From JAKAWQ01 sp963840545 (GTDB taxonomy: Bacteria > Pseudomonadota > Alphaproteobacteria > Acetobacterales > Acetobacteraceae), in the NCBI GenBank assembly GCA_963840545.1, contig CAWIZE010000001.1:248001-312000 (forward strand): a DNA stretch of 64,000 nt, written 5' to 3'. Under the pieces are notes generated by a model. The model was not told where the DNA came from. It made no database searches and saw only the letters and a list, made by a program, of their open reading frames with translations. Shown here one piece after another: positions 53,057-61,633 of the stretch (its first letter is position 1; every line of letters begins with the position of its first letter). A program made the translations under genes and the position numbers.

Positions 53057-54102
53057 AATGTCCCCACTGCCGCCGTGACCGAGGCGAAGCCTTCCGCGCG
53101 GAGCAGAGCCGCCAGCTCCGCCTTGAGCCGCGCGACGATCGCCGGCCCTTCATAGGCGAAGGCGGTGTAGAGCTGCACCAGGCTCGCCCCGGCCCGTATT
53201 TTCCCCAATGCCTCCGCGCCCGTCGAGACACCGCCGCAGCCGATCAGCGTGAGCCGGCCCTGCGCCATGCGATAAGCGCGCGCGAGGATTTCCGTAGACA
53301 GCGCGAAGAGCGGCGCGCCCGAAAGCCCGCCCGCCTCGCCTGCCCTTGCTGCGCGGAGGCCGGCCGGCCGGCTCGTCGTCGTGTTGCCGATGATGAGCCC
53401 CGCCACGTCGCGCGCGAGGGCGGTCTCGACCACCGCGCGGAGCCCGTCCTCGGAGAGGTCGGGCGCGATCTTCACCAGGACCGGCGGCCGTTTCTCCACC
53501 CGCTCCGCGATCGCCCGAAGGATCGCCGCGAGCGCCGCCTCGCCCTGGAGGTCGCGCAGGCCGGGCGTGTTGGGCGAGGAGACATTGATCGCGACATAGT
53601 CCACGTAGGGGGCCACCGCCGCGACCAGGGCGGGGTAGTCGCGGACCGGGTCGGCCCCCGCCTTGTTGATCGCGACATTGGCCCCGAGCACCGCCGGGCG
53701 CGGCCCGAGCGAAGCGAGCCGGGCGACAAAGGAAGAAATGCCGCGCCCGTTCATGCCCATGCGGTTGATCGCCGCGCGGTCCGCGGCGAGGCGGAAGAGG
53801 CGCGGCCGCGGATTGCCCTTCTGCGGCAGAGGCGTCACGCCGCCGGCCTCGACGAAGCCGAAGCCGAGCCGCATCAGGGGCAGGATGGCGACGGCATTTT
53901 TGTCGAACCCGGCGGCGAGGCCGATCGGGTTGGCGAAGCGGAGCCCGAAGGCCTCGGTTGCCAGGATCGGATCGTCCGGCACGCTTGCCCGCCCGGCGAG
54001 GCCGAGCCGCAGCGCGGCGAGCGCGATCGCGTGCGCGCGCTCGGGATCGCGCCCGGCGAGGAATGCCATCGCCAGCCTTGGGGCGATCCGGGTGGGGGAC
54101 AT
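53053..54102 (-). CDS. pyrD: Dihydroorotate dehydrogenase, quinone type (class 2), 349 aa
   Basis: Fourth step of pyrimidine synthesis, membrane-linked to quinones. FANPIGLAAGFDKNAVAILP, VEAGGVTPLPQKGNPRPRLF, NRMGMNGRG, VAINVSSPNTPGLRDLQG with the class 2 catalytic Ser, and GGVSTGAEALGKIRAGASLV are diagnostic. The N-terminal helix pair (APRLAMAFLAGRDPERAHAI) is the membrane/quinone part of class 2. ATG 54102 is chosen over the longer frame to 54189. Confidence 0.95.
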   Translation of the reverse strand: MSPTRIAPRLAMAFLAGRDPERAHAIALAALRLGLAGRASVPDDPILATEAFGLRFANPIGLAAGFDKNAVAILPLMRLGFGFVEAGGVTPLPQKGNPRPRLFRLAADRAAINRMGMNGRGISSFVARLASLGPRPAVLGANVAINKAGADPVRDYPALVAAVAPYVDYVAINVSSPNTPGLRDLQGEAALAAILRAIAERVEKRPPVLVKIAPDLSEDGLRAVVETALARDVAGLIIGNTTTSRPAGLRAARAGEAGGLSGAPLFALSTEILARAYRMAQGRLTLIGCGGVSTGAEALGKIRAGASLVQLYTAFAYEGPAIVARLKAELAALLRAEGFASVTAAVGTL

Positions 54103-54187
54103 GGCGGGTTCCTGCCGCAAGCCGGGCGCGCTGGCTAGACGGGCCGCCGGCTTGTCCTGGTCAGGGCCCGGCCGCAGACTCGCGGAC

Positions 54188-54436
54188 ATGTGGAACGAGC
54201 CCTATCTCGAGAGCTGCTGCCGCGCGACGCTCCACCGCCTGGTGCTTGCCGGCGCCATCGGCCGGCCCGACGGGCTCAAGGACGGCCCCTGCCTCGAGCG
54301 GCTCGCGGCGAGCGGGCTGGTCCGCCGGCGCGGCGATCAGCGCTTCGAGGTCACCGAGGCCGGCCGCGCCCGGCACGCGAGCGAGGTCCTCAAACGGCGC
54401 GCGGGGCCTTTCCTTCCGCCGCCGGCGCCGGCATGA
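54188..54436 (+). CDS. Small winged-helix-like protein, 82 aa
   Basis: The 82-residue product has the helix-helix-wing layout HRLVLAGAIGRPDGL, LERLAASGLVRRRGDQRFEV, TEAGRARHASEVLKRR, in which L-SGLV-R-GD-RFEVTEAG is the wing of MarR/ArsR-like domains. It probably binds nucleic acid or protein, but it is short and no family is certain. It is divergent from pyrD and 67 bases upstream of the S24-type regulator, on the same strand. Confidence 0.6.
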   Translation: MWNEPYLESCCRATLHRLVLAGAIGRPDGLKDGPCLERLAASGLVRRRGDQRFEVTEAGRARHASEVLKRRAGPFLPPPAPA

Positions 54437-54503
54437 TCCGCGCCCTTTCCTGATCGCCCCTTCTCCCGCGCAGTCCCGCGCGCGAGTTCCAGGTCGCACC
54501 GCC

Positions 54504-55151
54504 ATGCTCCACCAGGACATCTGGCGCGCGCTTGACACGCTCGCCGCCGAAAACGGCCTTACCGTCTCCGCGCTCGCCCGTCGCGCCGGGCTCGACCCCA
54601 CAACCTTCACGCCGGCCAAGCGCCTGCTGCCGGACGGGCGCGCGCGCTGGCCGAGCACCGAGAGCCTGGCCAAGGTCCTGATCGCGACGCGCACGCCGCT
54701 CGAAGCCTTCACGGCGCTGGTCAGCGGCGCCCGCGCCTTGCCCCGTGTGCTCCACCGCCCGGGCGTCCGCCGCCTGCCGCTGCTGGCGCTCCCCTGCGCG
54801 GCGAGCGATGTGTTCTTCGATGCCGAGGGCCGGCCCACCGGCAGCGTGCCCGACGAGTTCGACCATCCCGAGATCGGCGATCCCGCCGCCTATGCGCTGG
54901 CGATCGGCGACGCCGAGATGGCGCCGGTGTTCCGCGAGGGCGACATCCTGATCGCCTCCCCCGCCGCCCCGGTCCGGCGCGGCGACCGCGTCGTCGTCCG
55001 CCTGCGCAAGGGCGCGCTGGTCGCCCGCGAGCTGGTGGAGCGGGCGGCGCGGCGGCTGGTGCTGCGCCGCTTCTCCCCGCCGCAGCCGGTCCAGCGGCTC
55101 GATCCGTCCGAGGTCGCGTTCCTGCATCGGATCGTCTGGTCGAGCCACTGA
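54504..55151 (+). CDS. HTH/S24-type repressor with a degenerate peptidase site, 215 aa
   Basis: Residues 1-70 are an XRE-like HTH (LAAENGLTVSALARRAGLDP, TTFTPAKRL). Residues 110-215 are the LexA/CI C-terminal fold: YALAIGDAEMAPVFREGDIL, IASPAAPVRRGDRVVVRLRKG, LVARELVERAARRLVLRRFS. The usual G-D-S-M-x-P Ser is replaced (GDAEMAP) and the catalytic Lys position in the -AKEL- segment is Arg (VAREL). It therefore should not self-cleave; the fold probably serves dimerisation. Such HTH-S24 proteins are widespread in alphaproteobacteria. Targets are unknown. Confidence 0.8.
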   Translation: MLHQDIWRALDTLAAENGLTVSALARRAGLDPTTFTPAKRLLPDGRARWPSTESLAKVLIATRTPLEAFTALVSGARALPRVLHRPGVRRLPLLALPCAASDVFFDAEGRPTGSVPDEFDHPEIGDPAAYALAIGDAEMAPVFREGDILIASPAAPVRRGDRVVVRLRKGALVARELVERAARRLVLRRFSPPQPVQRLDPSEVAFLHRIVWSSH

Positions 55152-55242
55152 GCGGGTGGGCCGATCGCGCCGGCGCCCGCGGGCGTTGATCCGGCGGCGA
55201 GAGATCCCAGATCGAAGGTAACCAACCCCGAAGGTGGCGGCC

Positions 55243-56004
55243 ATGCGCGCGGTGTCCGTCCTGCTCGCGATTTTTTTTCTCTCCGTCGGCGCCGCGCCTT
55301 CCGTTCGGGCCGCGGCCCGGCCGGTGCCCGTGCCCGTGGGCGTCGATGTCGCCCTCGTCCTCGTCACCGACGTCTCGCGCAGCATCACGGAATCGGAATT
55401 CTCGCTCGAGAAGGAGGGCTATGCCGCGGCGATCGTGAGCCCCGAGGTGCTGAACGCGATCCGCCACGGCGCGATCGGCGCCATCGCCATCACCTATGTC
55501 GAGTTCTCGGGCCCCGACCAGGTGGCGACGGTGGTCGGCTGGGAGGTGGTGCGCGATCTGGCATCGGCCAAGAAATTCGCGGCCGACATCCTCGCCCGGC
55601 CGCGCTCCTCCTATGGCCGGACGGCCGTCGGCTCCGGGATCGACGCCGCGGTGCAGGACATCGCCGAGAGCGGGTTCGCCGCCAGCCGGCGCGTGATCGA
55701 TGTCTGCGGCGACGGCAACAGCAATGACGGGATGACGATGGACGATGCGCGGGCCGAAGCGCTCAAGGCCGGCATCACCATCAATGGCCTGGCGATCGTG
55801 CACGCCAACCCGCCGCCCTGGCTCGCCCCGCATGTCGATCCGCCCGGCGGCATCGTCCGGTACTACCACGACAACGTCATCGCCGGGCCCGGCAGCTTCG
55901 TGATGAACGTGCGCGCGGACCAGGATTTCGTCCAGGCGATGACGCGCAAGTTCGTGCTCGAGATCGCCGGGCGGGCGATGCCGGGCGGGCGCCGCCCGAT
56001 CTGA
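55243..56004 (+). CDS. Exported DUF1194 von Willebrand A-like protein, 253 aa
   Basis: A signal peptide (VSVLLAIFFLSVGAAPSVRA) is followed by VDVALVLVTDVSRSITESEF, a VWA-type strand and degenerate metal-adhesion motif (D-S-S as DVSRS), then GAIAITYVEFSGPDQVATVV, YGRTAVGSGIDAAVQDI, and VIDVCGDGNSNDGMTMDDAR. These match DUF1194, exported proteins of unknown function in alphaproteobacteria. ATG 55243 has AAGGTGG upstream; a GTG lies 9 bases earlier. Confidence 0.88.
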   Translation: MRAVSVLLAIFFLSVGAAPSVRAAARPVPVPVGVDVALVLVTDVSRSITESEFSLEKEGYAAAIVSPEVLNAIRHGAIGAIAITYVEFSGPDQVATVVGWEVVRDLASAKKFAADILARPRSSYGRTAVGSGIDAAVQDIAESGFAASRRVIDVCGDGNSNDGMTMDDARAEALKAGITINGLAIVHANPPPWLAPHVDPPGGIVRYYHDNVIAGPGSFVMNVRADQDFVQAMTRKFVLEIAGRAMPGGRRPI

Positions 56005-56006
56005 CC

Positions 56007-56057
56007 CACGACCCGATCCGACGCACGACCCGATCCGACGCACGACCCGATCCGATT
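56007..56057. repeat. Tandem 17-bp repeat, three copies
   Basis: CACGACCCGATCCGACG occurs at 56007 and 56024 and, with its last two bases changed (ATT...), at 56041. It lies between the DUF1194 stop and the aldo/keto reductase start. A short tandem expansion; a regulator binding direct repeats is possible. Confidence 0.7.
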
Positions 56058-56074
56058 CACGAAAGGACACGCCA

Positions 56075-57013
56075 TTGGAACTGCGCAATCTCGGCCGCTC
56101 CGGCCTCCGGGTCTCGGCGATCGGCCTCGGCTGCAACAATTTCGGCGGCCGGATCGATCTCGAGGCGTCGCGCAAGGTGGTGCACAAGGCGCTCGACCTC
56201 GGCATCACCTTCTTCGACACGGCCGATGTCTATGGCGGGCGCGGCGGCTCCGAGACCTGCCTCGGGCGCATCCTCGGCGAGCGGCGCAAGGAGATCGTGC
56301 TGGCGAGCAAGTTCGGGCTGCCGATGGACGATGCGGGCACGCTCAAGGGCGGCTCGCGGCACTACATCATGCGCGCGGTCGAGGCGAGCCTGCGGCGGCT
56401 CGACACCGACTGGCTCGACCTCTACCAGCTCCACCAGCCCGATCCGCTGACGCCGATCGAGGAGACGCTGCGCGCGCTCGACGACCTCGTGCGCGCCGGC
56501 AAGGTGCGCTATATCGGCTGCTCCAACCTCCCCGGCTGGCAGGTCGTCGAGGCCGAATGGACGGCGCGCGCCGGCGGGCTCAACGCGTTCGTCTCGTGCC
56601 AGGACGAATTTTCGCTCGTCGTCCGGCACATCGAGGCCGAGCTGGTCCCCGCGATCGTTCGCTATGGGCTGGGCCTGCTTCCCTACTTTCCGCTCGCGAG
56701 CGGGCTGCTGACGGGCAAGTACCGCGCCGGCGCCGCGCTGCCCGAGGGGACGCGGCTGGCCAACACGGAACGGCTGCAGCACCGCTTTCTCACGGACGCG
56801 AACTGGCCGCGGGTGGAGAAACTCCAGGCATTCGCCGCGGCGCGAGGGAAAACCCTGCTCGAGCTCGCCTTCTCCTGGCTGCTTGCGCGCCCGGCGGTGG
56901 CCTCGGTGATCGCCGGCGCGACCGCGCCCGAGCAGGTGGCGCAGAACGCGGCGGCCGGCGGCTGGGCGCTGAGCACCGGGGAGATCGAGGAGATCGACCG
57001 CCTCACGGGGTGA
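56075..57013 (+). CDS. Aldo/keto reductase, 312 aa
   Basis: NAD(P)H-dependent reductase of the AKR superfamily (YajO/Gpr-like). The catalytic tetrad is visible: Asp and Tyr in FFDTADVYGGRGGSE, Lys in VLASKFG, His in DLYQLHQPDP. YIGCSNLPGWQV and LPYFPLASGLLTGKYR follow. The start is a TTG at 56075 with AAAGGA upstream; no ATG fits. The substrate is unknown. It has no clear operon partner, with the PadR gene about 100 bases downstream. Confidence 0.9.
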   Translation: MELRNLGRSGLRVSAIGLGCNNFGGRIDLEASRKVVHKALDLGITFFDTADVYGGRGGSETCLGRILGERRKEIVLASKFGLPMDDAGTLKGGSRHYIMRAVEASLRRLDTDWLDLYQLHQPDPLTPIEETLRALDDLVRAGKVRYIGCSNLPGWQVVEAEWTARAGGLNAFVSCQDEFSLVVRHIEAELVPAIVRYGLGLLPYFPLASGLLTGKYRAGAALPEGTRLANTERLQHRFLTDANWPRVEKLQAFAAARGKTLLELAFSWLLARPAVASVIAGATAPEQVAQNAAAGGWALSTGEIEEIDRLTG

Positions 57014-57053
57014 CGAGCGGGTTGACGGGCGGGTTGACGGGAGTGGGGCCCTC

Positions 57054-57092
57054 TTGACACGGTCAAGATATATCTTATTTTCCGATATATCG
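57054..57092 (+). promoter_or_regulatory. padR promoter with two palindromic operators
   Basis: TTGACA (57054-57059) and TATTTT (57076-57081) lie 16 bases apart. AAGATATATCTT (57065-57076) and CGATATATCG (57083-57092) are perfect palindromes sharing GATATATC, centred 17 bases apart and flanking the -10 box. PadR proteins are dimers that usually repress their own gene, so both are likely its operators. Confidence 0.7.
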
Positions 57093-57116
57093 AAACTCAG
57101 TCGTCAGGAGAGAAAA

Positions 57117-57668
57117 ATGTATTTTCGTCACGTGTCCGAAGAGTCCCGCGGCTGCCACGGCCATGGCGGCCGGCGCTTCATGCGGGGCATGTTCCGCAGC
57201 CGCATGGCCGGCGGCGGGCGGATGTTCGAGCAGGGGGCGCTGCGCCTCGTCATTCTCCGGCTGATCGGCGATGCGCCGCGCCACGGCTATGAGCTGATCA
57301 AGGAGATCGAGGAGCGTTTCGGCGGCGCCTACAGCCCGAGCCCGGGGGTGATCTACCCCACGCTCACGCTGCTCGAGGAGCAGGACCTGATCCGCCAGGA
57401 GCCCGAGGAGGGCGGCAAGAAGCGCTACGCGATCACCGAGGACGGCCGCAAGATGCTGGCGGAGAACGCGGGGGAGGTTGAGGCGCTGTTTGCCCGGATG
57501 GCCGAGGCGGGGGCCGGCGGCGCCGGGCGCGCCCAGCTTTTCCGCGCCATGCACAATGTGCGGACGGCGCTCCGGCTTCGGCTTGGGCGTGGCCGGCTTT
57601 CGGAGGAGGAGCTGCGGCGGGTCGTCGCGGTGCTCGACGGCGCCGCGCAGGGGATCGAGCGGAGCTGA
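57117..57668 (+). CDS. PadR-family transcriptional regulator, 183 aa
   Basis: Winged-helix repressor. FEQGALRLVILRLIGDAPRH, GYELIKEIEERFGGAYSPSP, GVIYPTLTLLEEQDLIR and GGKKRYAITEDGRKML are the PadR domain (residues 35-115), followed by a helical dimerisation tail. The N-terminal 35 residues are His/Gly/Arg-rich (CHGHGGRRFMRGMF), a possible metal-sensing extension also seen in Gly/His-rich PadR proteins. ATG 57117 follows AGGAGA. Ligand and other targets are unknown; the aldo/keto reductase upstream is a possible target. Confidence 0.9.
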   Translation: MYFRHVSEESRGCHGHGGRRFMRGMFRSRMAGGGRMFEQGALRLVILRLIGDAPRHGYELIKEIEERFGGAYSPSPGVIYPTLTLLEEQDLIRQEPEEGGKKRYAITEDGRKMLAENAGEVEALFARMAEAGAGGAGRAQLFRAMHNVRTALRLRLGRGRLSEEELRRVVAVLDGAAQGIERS

Positions 57669-57716
57669 AGCCCGTTCGGCCGCGCGCGAGCCTCGCGGGG
57701 AGCCGAGGCCGCGCGC

Positions 57717-58580
57717 CTATCGGGTTGCCGCAAGGACGATGTGCTGCTCCTGCGCCGGCCGCGCCTCATGCCCTTCGACCAGGCCGAAGCGGCGCTTGAC
57801 GTAGAACAGCACCGCCTCGCGCACGGCGAGCCTGAGCCGCTGGCGCGCGTCCATCCCGTAGTCCCGCGCGATCACCCGGCGCTGGTGCGGATCGAGCTTC
57901 GGGTGCGGCACGATCACCAGCGTGACGGTGCGGTTCCATGCCGCATCGTCCTCGGGCCCGCGGCGCCAGGCGCCGGCTTCCTTCACCCGCGAGAGCCGGG
58001 CGATGAGGAAGTCCTTGAACCGGTCGTCCCCGGCGTCGTGCGCGCGGACGTGCCAGCGGAAGCCGTCGAACACGAGCGCGTGCGGCGAGAGGATTCGGCC
58101 GGCCTCGCCGGCGCGCTGGAACGAGACGTAGCGTGCCGCGACCGCGCGGCGCGCGCGGATTGCGCCGAGCAGCCGGCGCAGCACCTCGGCATCGACCGTC
58201 CGTTCCGGCATCTCGGCGATGGCGAGCGGGGGCGGTGCGGCGAGCACGGATAAGTTCGTTCCGAGATGGGACTCGGCGATCAGCCGCAGCTCGCGGAGCA
58301 GCGCGGCGGGATTGGCGCCCTCGGGGATGAAGCCCTCCGCGGCCCGATAGCGCTTGGCCACCGTGTCGTAGCGGAAGCCCTCCGGGTAGACTTCCTTGAG
58401 CCGGGCGAGGTCGGCGCTTGCCTGGTTGGCCGAGACGCCGAAGCGGCGCATCAGGTCCTCGCGGTTGATCGTGCCGTCCCAGTAGAGGCGGCGGGCGGCG
58501 AAGGCGACGCGCTGCTCGACGCTCCAGCGGAGCGCCGGCCCGGCGCCCTCCGATTCGCTCGATTCCCTCGATTCGCCCAT
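57717..58580 (-). CDS. WYL-domain transcriptional regulator, BrxR/CapW-like, 287 aa
   Basis: Winged HTH first (about residues 18-75): RWSVEQRVAFAARRLYWDG, INREDLMRRFGVSANQASAD, LARLKEVYP, then YDTVAKRYRAAEGFIP. The WYL domain is about 125-205 (VAARYVSFQRAGEAGRILSP, HALVFDGFRWHVRAHD, FKDFLIARLSRVKEAG) and a WCX-type tail follows. The order wHTH-WYL-WCX, the length and the opening W-R-L-W-G-INR-DL-FG-S--QAS-DL pattern are those of BrxR and CapW, which repress BREX and CBASS defence operons. Here it is divergent from a type I-G CRISPR-Cas operon, 224 bases away, and is the likely repressor of it. Confidence 0.8.
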   Translation of the reverse strand: MGESRESSESEGAGPALRWSVEQRVAFAARRLYWDGTINREDLMRRFGVSANQASADLARLKEVYPEGFRYDTVAKRYRAAEGFIPEGANPAALLRELRLIAESHLGTNLSVLAAPPPLAIAEMPERTVDAEVLRRLLGAIRARRAVAARYVSFQRAGEAGRILSPHALVFDGFRWHVRAHDAGDDRFKDFLIARLSRVKEAGAWRRGPEDDAAWNRTVTLVIVPHPKLDPHQRRVIARDYGMDARQRLRLAVREAVLFYVKRRFGLVEGHEARPAQEQHIVLAATR

Positions 58581-58804
58581 GGCGCGATCTGACTTGCACA
58601 GCGCGCCCAGTTTTGATAGCGACAGTTTCTGTGCGCATAGTGGGTGCGCCCATGGCCGGTTCTCTTCACCTCATCTTCCATCAACGACAGCTGGAATTGG
58701 GACCGTTCACAAATTCTTGAAAGCCCCTCGAATCCAGCTTGACTCCCACCGTTATCACAGTTTTCATCCTCACATTAACTATACAGGTAGAGGAGGAGGC
58801 GGCC
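58581..58804. promoter_or_regulatory. Divergent control region between WYL regulator and csb1
   Basis: AT-richer than its surroundings. TTGACT (58739-58744) with TTTCAT 17 bases on (58762-58767) is a candidate rightward promoter; TATACA (58780-58785) is another -10. Inverted repeats: ACAG-TTT-CTGT (58622-58632), and AGCTGGA (58689-58695) with TCCAGCT (58733-58739), whose second arm abuts the -35 box. GGAGGAGG (58792-58799) is a strong binding site for csb1. These are candidate operators for the WYL regulator. Confidence 0.5.
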
Positions 58805-60043
58805 ATGATAACCCTGGAGACGCTCCGAACGGCCGTCGAGAGCGCCGCGGCCTTTCGCTGCCGCAGGCGTATGCAACCGGCAGGCGGCGAAGGTGACAAA
58901 GTCTTCCCGCCTACTTTCGCTGGAGCGGTTTACGCGGTGGAACAGCGGCGTGTGCCCGGTCGATCGGAGCCGGCGACTTGCGTGCTGCTTGACAGTGTCC
59001 AAAGCCAGGCCAACCGCATGGAGCTGGCACTCCAGGAAGCTCTCGATGAGGGAAAAATCACCATCCCAGTGCTGGAGGTCGATTTCACGGGGGACGGGCC
59101 AACGGGCGATATCGAGGCCGACAGGAAGGCGGGCCGGCTGATCGACGCCATCGGAAAGGTGACTAGCCTTCAGGTTCCGCATCGTCTCGCCGACGCGATC
59201 CTGCGCGACAGCCAGATCGACGGCGTCGACTTTCGGAAGTCGGACAAGGGCAAGGGCCTCAACACTGTCAGCCTTGCCGACGCGACATCGCTCTTTGCGC
59301 TTTGCCCGACCGCACTCGTGTTCGGGATGTGGGACTCGACCGGTCCCAAGGGCGGCCTTGGCCCCAAATTCGAGCGTGCAATAGTCTCCGAGGTTGTCGG
59401 CATCGGCGCGGAAAAAGGCGGTCTTCTACGTGGCGTTCGGCGCGACCCGTTGGAAGTTCGGGCTGCGGTCAAAGTTCTAAAGGCAGCGGATAAGTCCTAT
59501 TCGGTAGCCGATCCGGATGCCAAGGGCGCCGTCTCACCGTCAGAGGTCAACCATAGCAGCGTTCCGTTCCCCAAGGACCGGAAGGAAAAAACAGAGAATA
59601 ATCTCTACTCTGGCGTCACCATAGAATATGCCGAGCAGACAACCACTCTGTCCCTGATCTGTTTGCGCCGGCTCCGCTTCCCCATCAACGGGAAGGCCGG
59701 GGCCGAAGCGGACAGGGCCGCCCGCACAGTTCTGGCCGCGCTCGGGCTCTGTGCCGCTACGCTGGCCTTCGAGTCGGGAATGGGCCTCCGCTCTCGCTGT
59801 CTGCTGTGGCCGGACGGGCCGATGGAGTGGGAACTGCTTGCCCGGCCGGGCGAGGCTCCGCAAAAATTTTCTCTCGCTGGAGACGAAGCGATCGCGCTGC
59901 TCAGTGCCGCCGTCGAGAGCGCCAGCAAGACCAAACTCCTGTGGGAAAGCACGCCTCTCACGCTCAAGCCTTCGGCGCAGCTCCTCAAGCTCGTGCGGCT
60001 CAGCCAGCTTGAGGCAGTGAAGGAGGGCCCGGACGCGGGTTGA
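58805..60043 (+). CDS. csb1: Type I-G Cascade backbone protein Csb1 (Cas7, GSU0053 family), 412 aa
   Basis: The subunit that lines up along the crRNA. FRCRRRMQPAGGEGDKVFPP, TCVLLDSVQSQANRMELALQ, LADATSLFALCPTALVFGMW, FERAIVSEVVGIGAEKGG and LICLRRLRFPINGKAGAEAD are conserved Csb1 blocks; DSVQSQANRME and TALVFGMWDSTG are the strongest. RAMP fold expected. ATG 58805 follows GGAGGAGG. Codon use is less GC-biased than in flanking genes. First gene of the cas operon. Confidence 0.93.
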   Translation: MITLETLRTAVESAAAFRCRRRMQPAGGEGDKVFPPTFAGAVYAVEQRRVPGRSEPATCVLLDSVQSQANRMELALQEALDEGKITIPVLEVDFTGDGPTGDIEADRKAGRLIDAIGKVTSLQVPHRLADAILRDSQIDGVDFRKSDKGKGLNTVSLADATSLFALCPTALVFGMWDSTGPKGGLGPKFERAIVSEVVGIGAEKGGLLRGVRRDPLEVRAAVKVLKAADKSYSVADPDAKGAVSPSEVNHSSVPFPKDRKEKTENNLYSGVTIEYAEQTTTLSLICLRRLRFPINGKAGAEADRAARTVLAALGLCAATLAFESGMGLRSRCLLWPDGPMEWELLARPGEAPQKFSLAGDEAIALLSAAVESASKTKLLWESTPLTLKPSAQLLKLVRLSQLEAVKEGPDAG

Positions 60044-60048
60044 GCAAC

Positions 60049-61633
60049 ATGCTCGCTTTCGGCATTCGCTACCTCAACGGCTTCGTTGCCGCCAGGACCG
60101 CGCCTGACGACCTCGAAGCGGAGTGGCCGCCCCATCCAGGGCGCGTGTTCATGGCGCTCGTGGCGTCGCATTTCGAGACCGGAGCGGAACCCCGGGAACG
60201 AGAGGCGCTGCTTTGGTTGCAATCCCTGGAAAAGGATGGCGAGCCGGCCGCTCCGTGCATTGTCGCACCGGAGGCTGTGCAGCGGGCTGTGGTCACGCAT
60301 TATGTGCCCGTCAACGACAGGCCCGGCCCCTCGAAGGCTATGCTCCAATCAGTGCCGCTGACACGGGAGCGTCGGCCGCGCACTTTTGCGAGGGCCTGGC
60401 TCGCTGACGACATCGTCCACATGGTATGGCTGGATGCCGAGCCTACCGAGATGGTCAGAGACGCCCTCGACGCTCTCTGTGCCAAGGTGACCCGTATCGG
60501 ACACTCATCTTCCTTGGTCCAGATGTGGATCGCCCGGTACGGACGAGGTCGGCACGCCGAACTGGGTCCCCGACGAGGATCGAGCTCTCATTCGCCTGCG
60601 CATCGCGCCTCCCGGAGCCCTCGAATATCTTGAGCACCGATTCAACGGTGAGGCCGTCCAGCAGTATGCCGCGCTGAGGGTCGTTGCGCAGGACGCCTCC
60701 GACGGGAAGGCTCGAAGAGACGCCAACGAGCGTCTGAAGGGAGAATTCGCTGATGGCCCACCTCGGCAGCTACGACCCAACCTGTCGGTCGATTACGGAT
60801 ATGCCCGGTCCTCTCCGTCGGATGCGAACGCCCCGGCTGTAGGCTCGGTCTTCAGCCCGCATCTCGTTATGATGAGGCTTGAGCGGGAAGAGGGTCCGTA
60901 CCGTCAGCTCGACCTGGCGTGCGTTCTGGCTGTGACGCAGCGCTGGCGGGAAGCGCTGCTCAGTCATAGCAACGATCTTCCGGCTCGTGCCCGCACGGTG
61001 TTGAGCGGCCATGATTCCGATGGTCTGCCGCTGCAGGATGCTCATTTGGCATTCGTTCCGCTTGCCTTCGTCGGGGACAGGTATGCAGACGGCCGTCTCC
61101 TCGGAATGGGTATCGCCCTGCCGAATGATCTTTCGCGCGACCATCGCCGCGAAATCATGAAGGCTGTGGGTCGTATCGACGCGCTGAAACTCGGCCGACT
61201 CGGCGTTTGGGGTGCCGAGCCGGTGCTCGCGGCGCGCCCGCCTCTAAATCTGCGGGCGGGAACATGGACGGGGCATCCAAAGGGAGCGACGAGATGGTCG
61301 ACCGTCACGCCGATCGTGTTCGACCAGCATCCGAAATCGCGGGAGAAAGCTGCCTACCAAGCTGAAATTTCTGCGATGGTCGCGCAGTGCTGCACGCGCA
61401 TCGGCCTGCCCCTTCCGCGCGAGGTGATCGCCACGCCGGTATCCTCCCATCCCGGCGTGCCGCCCGCCCGCGCATTTCCCTTACTGCAGCGCAAGGACGG
61501 CACGCCGCGCCGCCACGCCCATGCCCATCTCGTTTTCGACGCGCCCGTGTTCGGACCGATAATTCTCGGTGCCGGACGCTATCGTGGCTACGGCATCTGC
61601 CGGCCGATAGACGAACCGGGCGAGGAGGCATGA
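60049..61633 (+). pseudogene. csb2: Type I-G Csb2 (Cas5-Cas6 fusion, GSU0054 family), one frame break
   Basis: In I-G systems Csb2 combines the Cas5 and Cas6 roles, crRNA processing and 5'-handle binding. The first 164 residues (ALVASHFETGAEPREREALL, HYVPVNDRPG, MWIARY) are in one frame. Removing one G of GG at 60541-60542 continues into DEVGTPNWVPDEDRALIRLR, SVFSPHLVMMRLEREEGPYR, and the C-terminal HAHAHLVFDAPVFGPIILGA, GRYRGYGICRPI, a glycine-rich RAMP loop. The joined length of about 527 aa suits the family. ATG 60049 is 5 bases after csb1; the stop overlaps cas3 as ATGA. Probably a base-call error rather than an inactive gene. Confidence 0.88.

Noticed and set aside
60530..60550. csb2 as two separate genes
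   Set aside because: The second frame has no start codon or binding site until deep inside a conserved block, and the joined protein has the family's usual length.
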